A stretch of DNA of 13,772 nucleotides from Patescibacteria group bacterium (GTDB lineage Bacteria; Patescibacteria; Microgenomatia; Levybacterales; UBA12049), in the NCBI GenBank assembly GCA_023381035.1, contig JAMCTK010000053.1:1-13772 (forward strand), in the 5' to 3' direction. The notes below the pieces were generated by a model. It was not told the origin of the DNA. It ran no database searches and saw nothing but the letters and a program-made list of their open reading frames with translations. Made by a program: the position numbers and the translations under genes. Every line of letters begins with the position of its first letter. Within the stretch, counting starts at the first letter, position 1. Of this stretch, positions 7,577-13,710 are shown piece by piece.

Positions 7577-8046
7577 AACAAATTTATATGTCTCATTTTA
7601 GGATTTTTAGAAAAAATGATGCTTTTACTTTAATTGAGCTCTTAATAGTAATTGCAATAATAGGAGTGTTAGCAGCTTTACTTATGGCTAATTTTATTGG
7701 CGTAAGACAAAGGAGTAGGGATTCACAGAGAAAATCGGATATGAGACAAATTCAATCTGCGTTAGAGCTATATAGAGCAGATGAAAGTAGCTATCCAGCA
7801 GCTCTTCCAGCATGTGGAGATCCTCTTACGGGTGCGACTACCAGCAATGTTTATATACAAAAACTTCCTTGCGATCCAGTTTCAGGCAATACATACTCTT
7901 ACACTACTACCGGTACTCCTCCAATGTCTTACTCGCTAATTGGATGTTTGGAAAATGTAAATGATTCTCAGAAAGATACTTCGAATAATCCTTCAGCTTG
8001 CACAGGCGGTTCAACTAATTGGTCCATGACTCTTGAAAACCCATAG
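7573..8046 (+). CDS. Type IV prepilin with Ala at the cleavage site, GspG/pilin-like
   Basis: 157 aa. The leader ends KNDA, so Ala17 rather than Gly is at -1, followed by FTLIELLIVIAIIGVLAALL with Glu5 intact (residue 22). The post-helix region RSRDSQRKSDMRQIQSALELYRADESSYPAAL is the standard pilin heptad and YP motif. The ectodomain has four cysteines (PACGDP, LPCDP, GCLEN, SACTG) and a Tyr/Ser/Thr-rich GspG-like sheet region (NTYSYTTTGTPPMSYSL). It ends Asn-Pro. The ATG at 7573 overlaps the previous stop; an in-frame ATG at 7588 would give a shorter leader and cannot be excluded. PilD tolerates Ala at -1 in some studied systems, so processing is plausible, perhaps slower. Role: pilin or minor pilin. 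Confidence 0.87.
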   Translation: MKQIYMSHFRIFRKNDAFTLIELLIVIAIIGVLAALLMANFIGVRQRSRDSQRKSDMRQIQSALELYRADESSYPAALPACGDPLTGATTSNVYIQKLPCDPVSGNTYSYTTTGTPPMSYSLIGCLENVNDSQKDTSNNPSACTGGSTNWSMTLENP

Positions 8047-8090
8047 ATCAAAGATTGCAGCTATATTAATGATCAACTCTGTTAAGTTAA

Positions 8091-8612
8091 ATGAGAAAGC
8101 AACTGCTAAGAAACGAAAATAACAAAGATTCTGCATTTTTTAAAAAAAACTTCGGTTTTACTTTAATTGAACTTATTATCTCCTTAACGGTAATTGCGAC
8201 TCTTTCAACGATTGGAATAGCTGCTTTTGTAAATCAAAGTAAGGTCAGCGCATTGCAATCAGGTGCAGCGGAGTTTTATTCGGTTTTAAATGTGGCAAAA
8301 TCACGCGCTATGTCTCAAGTAAAGCCGGATAATTTATGTATAGGGAGAACCTTAGAAGGATATAGCGTTGTTATTGATTCAACTACAACTTTTAAGCTTT
8401 ATGTAAACTGTGGCGGAAATGAATTTCTAATTAGTTCGGGAAACCTTCCCACAAACGTTACTTTCGCATCAAGCCCCGATACAACATCAACTAACTTTTT
8501 CTTTGGAGTTCTGACAAATAGCGTTCAAGGAGCAGGAATAGTAACCATTAAAGGATATGGTAATTCAAAGGTTTTGAACATTGATGGTGCGGGTAATATT
8601 AAATTAAATTAA
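8091..8612 (+). CDS. Minor prepilin, GspH/FimT-like
   Basis: 173 aa. A longer 22-residue leader rich in Lys/Asn ends FG, then FTLIELIISLTVIATLSTIG with Glu5 at residue 27. After the helix, FVNQSKVSALQSGAAEFYSVLNVAKSRAMS is typical of GspH/FimT, where a helix of this kind carries an A-R-S-x-A-like segment (here AKSRAMS). The C-terminal part has strands ending in a Gly-rich IKGYGNSKVLNIDGAGNIKLN, also GspH-like. Two cysteines. In secretion pseudopili and T4P, this protein is one of the tip-complex subunits. It is separated from the previous gene by 44 bases with no recognisable terminator and no strong promoter, and its stop overlaps the next ATG by one base (TAATG at 8610-8614). Confidence 0.82.
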   Translation: MRKQLLRNENNKDSAFFKKNFGFTLIELIISLTVIATLSTIGIAAFVNQSKVSALQSGAAEFYSVLNVAKSRAMSQVKPDNLCIGRTLEGYSVVIDSTTTFKLYVNCGGNEFLISSGNLPTNVTFASSPDTTSTNFFFGVLTNSVQGAGIVTIKGYGNSKVLNIDGAGNIKLN

Positions 8613-9076
8613 TGAATCAACGAGGGACTGTTTTAGTTGAAACTTTGATTGCGCTAGGTGCAGCTGTTGTCATAATTGCTGCAATAACAGTTATGGTTAT
8701 TTCCTCACTAAACAATGCACAGTCTGCAAAGAGCCAAGGTTCAGCTACGCAATATGCCCAAGAAGCATTAGAAATATCTAGAGACTTGTCTCGCTCGAAT
8801 TGGGCAAGTTTTAGAGCTTTGAGCGGTACTAACTGTCTAGCCGAAGGAAGCACTGAATTGACTCCGGAAGGAGTGGATGGTTGCGGTCAAAACGTAGGTA
8901 ATTATGTCAGAACAGTGGAAATTCAACATGATGATACCAGCTGTTCTGGTGGAAGCAAGGTCATATCGGATGTTTCCTGGAGTGATACCGATTGTAAAGA
9001 TAGATCAAATATATTTTGTCATTCCGTAGAACTTCAATCTTGTCTGTCTAATGTTAAAGCTTTCCCAAGTCCATGA
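8612..9076 (+). CDS. Minor prepilin, GspI/PilV-like
   Basis: 154 aa. It has a minimal leader MNQRG with Gly5 at -1, then TVLVETLIALGAAVVIIAAITVMV with Glu5 of the mature protein (residue 10). The VLVETLIAL core followed by a helix through QYAQEALEISRDL is the GspI/PilV pattern, in which an A-x-E-A-x-E-like turn and an (R/S)-N-W segment follow the membrane helix. Here the latter reads SRSNWASF. The ectodomain has six cysteines. It ends Pro-Ser-Pro, and its stop TGA overlaps the next ATG (9073-9076). Position between H-like and J-like prepilins supports the assignment as part of the tip complex. Confidence 0.8.
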   Translation: MNQRGTVLVETLIALGAAVVIIAAITVMVISSLNNAQSAKSQGSATQYAQEALEISRDLSRSNWASFRALSGTNCLAEGSTELTPEGVDGCGQNVGNYVRTVEIQHDDTSCSGGSKVISDVSWSDTDCKDRSNIFCHSVELQSCLSNVKAFPSP

Positions 9077-9663
9077 AAAAAATTAAAAAAATTAAAAACC
9101 TTCAAAGAGGTTATACGCTGATTGAGCTTCTTGCTGTTATGGTTGTAATGACTGCGGTCGGAATTATTGTATCGGCAATACTTGTTTCTTCTTTAAGAGG
9201 AACAACTAAGACAACCGTTTTAAATAATATCAGACAAAGCGGTTCATACCCAATTATCCAAATGTCAAAAATGATTGAATTTTCCAAGTCATTTGATGGT
9301 GTAAGTACAGACGGGTTATCTTATATAACTGATTGCACTATAGCAGCTGTCGGAGCCACTACACCCACTCCCACTCCGAAACAGTATCAATTTGTAAAGA
9401 TTTCCACATTTGATAATTCAACAATCATTTTTTCCTGCGAAGGAAATCCGTTAACTATTGCATCAAATGGAGCCTCTCTTATTAATACGGAGCAAGTAAA
9501 AGTTAATTCATGTTCGTTCTCCTGTACTCAAAACTACGTTACCCAACCACCTACCATAGGAATCCATTTTTCCTTGAGTAAAAATGTAACTTCTAATTTT
9601 TCTGAGCAAGATGTTACCATTCCCTTTGATACCACCATTAGCGTAAGAAATTCAAGTAATTAG
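9073..9663 (+). CDS. Minor prepilin, GspJ/PilW-like
   Basis: 196 aa. Strongly basic leader MKKIKKIKNLQRG with Gly13 at -1, then YTLIELLAVMVVMTAVGIIVSAILV with Glu5 at residue 18. The RGYTLIELL start and the larger, strand-rich ectodomain match the GspJ/PilW class. A short TPTPTPK stretch lies near residues 97-103, probably a loop or linker and a possible O-glycan site. Four cysteines, two of them in CSFSC. It is third in an H-I-J-K-like series. The TAG stop at 9661-9663 is followed by a promoter rather than an overlap, so the next gene can be transcribed separately. Confidence 0.78.
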   Translation: MKKIKKIKNLQRGYTLIELLAVMVVMTAVGIIVSAILVSSLRGTTKTTVLNNIRQSGSYPIIQMSKMIEFSKSFDGVSTDGLSYITDCTIAAVGATTPTPTPKQYQFVKISTFDNSTIIFSCEGNPLTIASNGASLINTEQVKVNSCSFSCTQNYVTQPPTIGIHFSLSKNVTSNFSEQDVTIPFDTTISVRNSSN

Positions 9664-9669
9664 AGTTTG

Positions 9670-9703
9670 TTGACAGGTTGTTAAACAGTTGTTACTCTAT
9701 AGT
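9670..9703 (+). promoter_or_regulatory. Promoter before the PilX/GspK-like gene
   Basis: A perfect TTGACA (9670-9675) lies in the 48-base gap after the GspJ-like gene. A weak TACTCT (9693-9698) follows at 17 bases and a better TATAGT (9698-9703) at 22 bases; the ATG is at 9712. The architecture closely repeats the promoter at 3679: TTGACA, 16-17 bases, TTAC, two bases, then TATAtT/TATAGT. A start between about 9705 and 9710 would leave a leader of only a few bases. It could give extra transcription of the PilX-like gene and pilM-pilN-pilO. Inferred from sequence only. Confidence 0.45.
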
Positions 9704-9711
9704 TAAGGCTA

Positions 9712-10515
9712 ATGTTTAACAACTTAATCAAGCTTAAAAACAATCAACAAGGACAAGTACTTTTAATTGTGATATTGGTAATGGTAGTCGCCCTGACAAT
9801 TGGTTTATCTGTTGCATCAAGGAGCATCGTTAGTTTGCGTACATCTACAGAGCAGGCAGAATCCCAAAAAGCATTAGCGGCGGCAGAAGCAGGAATAGAA
9901 CGGGCTATTAAAGCAAATTCAGCGCCTTCTCCTGGATCATTGGGCAATGCATCCTATGTGACATCTTTGAGCGATGTGAATGGAGCTAATTTTGTTTTAA
10001 ACGGTGGTAATCCAATTCCCAGAAACGATGGCTTTGATCTTTGGCTGTCTGACTACTCAACCAGTTCTGCCCAAATTTATCAAAATCAAAAAAGCGCTAA
10101 TCTAACAATTTATTGGGGAGATAGTGCTGATGGATGTTCAAACGCTGCTTTAGAAATTGTTGTTATTTCTGGAAGTCGTGCCACTCCAGCTATTACCAAA
10201 TATGCGTTAGATGCATGTCAAGATAGGCAGACAGGAAATAATTTTACGTACATTTCAGGCGGAGGTGGTACGGTAGGTGGCAAAACATTTCCTTTCGGAT
10301 CAACGATTGCAGTAACGAATGGATTTATCGTTAGAGTAATTCCATTATATGCAAATGCCAATGTGGGAATAGTAAGCAGTGTTGATTTGCCTAATCAGGG
10401 AAAAGTTATTACATCAACAGGAGCATCAGGTGCGACAGAAAGAAAAATTACCGTATTTCAAGCATACCCCTCTCTGCCCGTAGAGCTATTTCCATACAAT
10501 TTATTTTCGCCATAG
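9712..10515 (+). CDS. PilX/GspK-like minor pilin
   Basis: 267 aa. Leader MFNNLIKLKNNQQG with Gly14 at -1, then QVLLIVILVMVVALTIGLSVA. The mature residue 5 is Ile rather than Glu, as is usual for GspK. After the helix comes RTSTEQAESQKALAAAEAGIERA (about 44-66), the hallmark PilX_N/GspK pattern with the AEAG turn. The large ectodomain (SGGGGTVGGKTF, Asn/Ser/Thr-rich) has two cysteines and no recognisable adhesin domain. It ends Phe-Ser-Pro. GspK-type subunits cap the pilus tip, so this is the likely tip cap of the H-I-J-K-like set. TTAAGG three bases before the ATG is a weak ribosome-binding candidate. One base separates its stop from pilM. Confidence 0.8.
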   Translation: MFNNLIKLKNNQQGQVLLIVILVMVVALTIGLSVASRSIVSLRTSTEQAESQKALAAAEAGIERAIKANSAPSPGSLGNASYVTSLSDVNGANFVLNGGNPIPRNDGFDLWLSDYSTSSAQIYQNQKSANLTIYWGDSADGCSNAALEIVVISGSRATPAITKYALDACQDRQTGNNFTYISGGGGTVGGKTFPFGSTIAVTNGFIVRVIPLYANANVGIVSSVDLPNQGKVITSTGASGATERKITVFQAYPSLPVELFPYNLFSP

Positions 10516-10516
10516 A

Positions 10517-11551
10517 ATGAACAAAAAACCATTTGGACTAGACATAGGTGCCACCATGATTAAATTGGTGTCACTTTCAAAAGAGGGAGAAACCTTTGGG
10601 TTTAACTCTTCAATAATCACCCCAACTCCGTTGAAGGGAATGATGTCAGAGTCCCCTCTTGATGAGGAAGAGATGGCCCAGGCAATTAGAAAGTCTGTTG
10701 ATGATGCTGGAATTAGCGGAGACAAGGTTAACGTCGCCTTGCCGGAAAATCAAGTATATACAAAGGTTTTAGAAATGCCTTCCTTGTCAGACAATGAATT
10801 AAAATCTGCAATTTATTGGGAAGCTGAGCAGTATATTCCTGTTCCCTTGGAGAATATCACTCTTGCTTGGAATGTTTTAAAAAAGCCAGAGCAAGCAAGT
10901 CCTACCGAAAAAATGCAGGTATTGATGGTTGGAGCACCGACAATGTTGGTCAATAAGTATCAAAGAGTAGTGTCAATGGCAGGTTTAACAATTAACGCAA
11001 TGGAAACAGAAATCGCTCTATTAATTGCAGCTCCTCCAATGAATGAATCTTTTCCTACGACTTTTATCATAAGCATTGGGGCTGTGAGCACTTCTTTTGC
11101 AATTGTTAGCAAGGGAGTTATGATGTTTACCTATTCGATGTCTATTGGAGGAGCTGCAATTAATAGGGCTATTTCTGTTGATCTGAACTTGTCCCCTGCT
11201 CAGGCGGAAGAATATAAAAAGGCCTATGGTTTTTCCGACAAAAGTTTAGGAGGAAAAATTGGTAAAGCCACTGAGCCGATTTTAGGTTCAATTCTACAAG
11301 AAGTAAAAAAAACTATAGCCTTTTTTACACAAAAAACTAAAAATGAAGATCCAATCAGACAAATTTTATTATCCGGAGGAACAGCAAAATTACCTGGTAT
11401 TGATATTTATTTTGCAAATAATTCAGGTATTGAGACAGCAACCGCAAATCCCTGGAAGTCTCTCTCTTCTCAAGAGGTTCCGAAAGAGATTCTTGATAAT
11501 GGGCCAGACTACACAATTGCTGTAGGACTTGCCATGAGAGATTATGAATAG
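10517..11551 (+). CDS. pilM: Type IV pilus assembly protein PilM (actin-like ATPase)
   Basis: Cytoplasmic actin-fold protein that binds the N-terminus of PilN and links the PilN/PilO membrane complex to the motor. The 344 aa length is typical. Seen: phosphate-1 loop FGLDIGATMIKLV (6-18), PilM signature AIYWEAEQYIPVP (98-110), a phosphate-2-like ISIGAVSTSFAI (185-196) and adenosine motif ILLSGGTAKLPGI (283-295). The phosphate-2 segment has Ser186 where an Asp is usual in the family, which might weaken nucleotide hydrolysis. No cysteines. The gene overlaps pilN by 8 bases (ATG 11544, stop 11549-11551). There is no good Shine-Dalgarno before ATG 10517; the preceding stop is one base away, consistent with coupling. 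Confidence 0.93.
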   Translation: MNKKPFGLDIGATMIKLVSLSKEGETFGFNSSIITPTPLKGMMSESPLDEEEMAQAIRKSVDDAGISGDKVNVALPENQVYTKVLEMPSLSDNELKSAIYWEAEQYIPVPLENITLAWNVLKKPEQASPTEKMQVLMVGAPTMLVNKYQRVVSMAGLTINAMETEIALLIAAPPMNESFPTTFIISIGAVSTSFAIVSKGVMMFTYSMSIGGAAINRAISVDLNLSPAQAEEYKKAYGFSDKSLGGKIGKATEPILGSILQEVKKTIAFFTQKTKNEDPIRQILLSGGTAKLPGIDIYFANNSGIETATANPWKSLSSQEVPKEILDNGPDYTIAVGLAMRDYE

Positions 11552-12077
11552 CAATATCAACTTAATCCTTAGTAAAGAAGGGCAAACTCTTAAGAACAAG
11601 AAAAAAATAAAATTACTTAACAGCATTGCTCTTGGACTTCTTCTGTCCGTGGCAGCTGCTTCTATAATACTCTTTCTTTTAAATACTTTAAATCCTCTTT
11701 CTTCTATAAAAAAAGATCAGCTTGCAACAATAAATAACATAACCGTTCTAAGGGAAAGATCGGGAAAACTAGTGATAGTAAATGACCGCCTAAAAAACAT
11801 TTTAGAAATTAATAATAAAAGGAAAAAGTTTTCGCCGACAATAGATTATTTAATTAGCATACTGGGAAATCTTAAAATAAGTTTTCTAGAAGTCGATGAT
11901 AAAAGTATCAGTTTTTCTGTCACTTCTTATTCCCTGCTTGAGCAAAATGATTTTTTACAAAAACTGATTGTGAAGGCATCAAAAAAAGAAATGGTGCAAG
12001 ATTTAATTATTGACAGCTTAACAGTTAATGAAAAGACTGGTTTATATCAACTAAAATTAAGAGCGACTGTATTATGA
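11544..12077 (+). CDS. pilN: Type IV pilus assembly protein PilN
   Basis: Bitopic inner-membrane protein of the alignment complex. The 177 aa product has the PilN layout: a short cytoplasmic N-terminus with NINLI (4-8), matching the conserved INLLP-type PilM-binding segment, then a basic stretch, one membrane helix (about 25-47), a coiled-coil-like region (about 55-95) and a small ferredoxin-like domain. No cysteines. Overlap with pilM and the ATGA overlap with the next gene (12074-12077) show tight translational linkage and support the assignment more than sequence similarity, which is low in this family. Confidence 0.85.
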   Translation: MNSNINLILSKEGQTLKNKKKIKLLNSIALGLLLSVAAASIILFLLNTLNPLSSIKKDQLATINNITVLRERSGKLVIVNDRLKNILEINNKRKKFSPTIDYLISILGNLKISFLEVDDKSISFSVTSYSLLEQNDFLQKLIVKASKKEMVQDLIIDSLTVNEKTGLYQLKLRATVL

Positions 12078-12796
12078 AAAAGATTGAAATAAACGAAAAC
12101 CAATTAAAGATGTTTTATTTAAAAAATAAAACGTATATTCTTCAAGTTTTTATGATTATAGTTAGTTTATTTTTAGTCATCTTTGTTTTAATTCCGGGAA
12201 TTCAAAACTTTATGATTTTAAGAGAAGAAGCTGGAAAAGAACTTAGCAAATTAAAATTGTTAAAAGACAACCTTAATACTTTAACTCAACTGGATGAAGG
12301 ATTGCTTGATAACCAGCTTAAAATTGCTAAACAAGCTGTTCCTCCTGGAAAAGATTTCGCATCAATATTAAGTGCTGTTTCGATTGCAGCTGCTAAGTCA
12401 AATGTGTCTTTGGGGGATTTTGAATTTCAAGTTGGAGATTTGATAAAGAATCCAAAGAATTTATCTAGATTTCCTACCCTTGAATTGTTAATCAATGTAA
12501 ATACAGATTTAACAGGAACATCTCGGTTTATTAAAGAGATTGAACGAACCTTACCGTTTTCTGGTGTAGTATCGGTTAAAAATTCAGGTAAAACATCCGC
12601 AATCTCATTAATTTTTTATTACAAACCATTACCCCCTGTCAATATCAGGGAAGACATGCCTTTTAAGTCGGTTACAGCTCAGGAAGTTAGTTTGTTAACA
12701 AGCCTTTCTACCTGGAACAATGTTCAACAACAAACGGGGGTTCAGGTGGCTATTCCTCAGTCGTCTTCCAGTGGAACTTTTTCTAAGCCTTTTTAA
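12074..12796 (+). CDS. pilO: Type IV pilus assembly protein PilO-like
   Basis: Bitopic inner-membrane protein expected to pair with PilN. 240 aa: cytoplasmic N-terminus of about 20 residues, one membrane helix (about 21-42, ending in LIPGIQNF), a coiled-coil-like region (about 45-85), then a ferredoxin-like domain (about 90-190). VPPGKDFASILSAVSIAAAKSNV is the typical PilO start of that domain. The tail after about residue 195 is low in structure and ends Gln-Ser-Ser-Ser-Ser-Gly-Thr-Phe-Ser-Lys-Pro-Phe. No cysteines. No pilP or secretin gene follows. The 3' end overlaps the convergent trmD by 14 bases. Assignment rests on context plus topology. Confidence 0.85.
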   Translation: MKKIEINENQLKMFYLKNKTYILQVFMIIVSLFLVIFVLIPGIQNFMILREEAGKELSKLKLLKDNLNTLTQLDEGLLDNQLKIAKQAVPPGKDFASILSAVSIAAAKSNVSLGDFEFQVGDLIKNPKNLSRFPTLELLINVNTDLTGTSRFIKEIERTLPFSGVVSVKNSGKTSAISLIFYYKPLPPVNIREDMPFKSVTAQEVSLLTSLSTWNNVQQQTGVQVAIPQSSSSGTFSKPF

Positions 12797-13463
12797 GAAG
12801 ATCTGGTCTTAGTTTTTTTGTAATCTCCAATGATTTTTCTTTTTTCCAGCTTCTAATTTTATCGTGGTTTCCTGATACAAGGACATCAGGAACAGTTAAT
12901 CCATTAAATTCCCTTGGGGTAGTATAGTGAGGGTGCTCAAGATTTTCAAAAAAAGACTCGGAAATTCCCACTCCATCTTTTAGAACTCCTTTTAACAGCC
13001 TTACAACAGCATCAGTTATCAGCATTGAAGGGATCTCTCCACCGGTTGTGATAAAGTCTCCGATTGATATTTCTCCATCAATAAAATTTTTTATTCTCTC
13101 ATCCACCCCTTCGTAATGACCACACACTAGTATTAAATGCTTAAGTTTTGAAAAATCGCTTGCAGCTTTCCAATTGAATGTTTTTCCGTGAGCACTTAAT
13201 AAAAATACTTTTTGATCGTCTTTTGAAAATTTCTTATTTTTGACACTGTTTATCGCCGAGCAAAGTACGTCAACTTTTAAAATCATTCCAGATCCACCGC
13301 CAAAAGGCTTGTCGTCTACCATCTTGTGTTTTCCAAGACCAAAGTCTCTAATATTTACAAGGTTAATTTCTACTAATTTTTTATCTACCGCTCTTTTAAC
13401 AATGGAATGATCGAAGGGGCCGGAAAACATTTGTGGGAACAGGGTTAAAATGGAGATTTTCAT
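12783..13463 (-). CDS. trmD: tRNA (guanine-N1)-methyltransferase TrmD
   Basis: SPOUT-class enzyme making m1G37 in tRNAs from S-adenosylmethionine, which prevents +1 frameshifting. The 226 aa product is somewhat shorter than the roughly 240-250 aa of the E. coli-type enzymes. Seen: MKISILTLFPQMF start, KPFGGGSGM (52-60), the trefoil-knot cofactor site CGHYEGVDERI (114-124) and SIGDFITTGGEIP (133-145), DAVVRLLKGV (151-160), and EHPHYTTP with VPDVLVSGNH (176-200). Glu176 occupies the position of the Asp169 reported as important in Haemophilus TrmD, and the usual HYTRP reads HYTTP. A perfect Shine-Dalgarno fixes the start at 13463. It ends inside the pilO 3' end and follows khpA by nine bases without rimM between. 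Confidence 0.96.
   Translation of the reverse strand: MKISILTLFPQMFSGPFDHSIVKRAVDKKLVEINLVNIRDFGLGKHKMVDDKPFGGGSGMILKVDVLCSAINSVKNKKFSKDDQKVFLLSAHGKTFNWKAASDFSKLKHLILVCGHYEGVDERIKNFIDGEISIGDFITTGGEIPSMLITDAVVRLLKGVLKDGVGISESFFENLEHPHYTTPREFNGLTVPDVLVSGNHDKIRSWKKEKSLEITKKLRPDLLKKA
12794..12819 (+). terminator. Possible weak intrinsic terminator of the pilus operon
   Basis: Directly at the pilO stop there is a short inverted repeat, TAAGA (12794-12798) with TCTTA (12807-12811), or AAGA/TCTT with a 5-base loop, followed by seven T (12813-12819). The stem is short and AT-rich, so this is weak. It is reported because it is the only candidate stop signal at the convergent junction. It lies inside the trmD coding sequence. 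Confidence 0.25.
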
Positions 13464-13468
13464 ATCTT

Positions 13469-13474
13469 CTCCTT
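13469..13474 (-). promoter_or_regulatory. Shine-Dalgarno of trmD
   Basis: AAGGAG on the minus strand, five bases before the trmD ATG. It overlaps the khpA stop codon TAA (13475-13473). It is the only strong ribosome-binding site in the window and confirms the trmD start. Confidence 0.8.
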
Positions 13475-13709
13475 ATTCTTGCTCTGCGAGGTTTATAAAT
13501 ATTTTTTTATTTTCCTTCATTGCCGAAATTTTCATAACGTTTCTTAAGGATTTTATTACTTTTCCACCTTTGCCTATTACTTTACCCATATCTTCTTCTG
13601 CTGCGGAAATTGTATAGGTAATAACGCCATTTTCTTCTTTTTCATCAATTTCTATTTTGTCAGGATTATCAACTAAAGATTTAAGAATGAAATCTAGGGT
13701 TTTTTTCAT
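13473..13709 (-). CDS. khpA: KH-domain RNA-binding protein KhpA
   Basis: Small single-KH-domain RNA-binding protein, 78 aa, the standard KhpA (YlqC) size. The KH signature GKVIGKGGKVIKSLRNV is at 42-58 with the GxxG loop G46-K-G-G49. The N-terminus LDFILKSLVDNPDKIEI and the following VITYTISAAEEDMGKV are typical of the family. KhpA is known to bind RNA, in some bacteria with KhpB/EloR, affecting cell elongation and division. It sits between rpsP and trmD as in many bacteria, one base after the rpsP stop. No Shine-Dalgarno is visible before its ATG, so translation is probably coupled to rpsP. Confidence 0.93.
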   Translation of the reverse strand: MKKTLDFILKSLVDNPDKIEIDEKEENGVITYTISAAEEDMGKVIGKGGKVIKSLRNVMKISAMKENKKIFINLAEQE

Positions 13710-13710
13710 G

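Noticed and set aside
7570..7580. TGA read as glycine (code 25) as in some CPR lineages
   Set aside because: TGA at 7576, 9076 and 12077 each ends a gene exactly at an overlapping start of the next; the standard code explains all frames.
8047..8090. Possible promoter in the 44-base gap before the GspH-like gene
   Set aside because: Only TTGCAG is present with no -10 at proper spacing; too weak to call.
7567..9078. Identical 12-base AAGTCCATGAAA at 7567 and 9067, exactly 1500 bases apart
   Set aside because: Both encode a Ser-Pro stop overlapping a Met-Lys start; the surrounding sequence is unrelated, so this is probably coincidence or convergent coding.
12766..12776. Inverted repeat TTCCA-G-TGGAA followed by CTTTTTC near the end of pilO
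   Set aside because: A one-base loop cannot form, the remaining stem is only about three pairs, and it lies before the stop codon.
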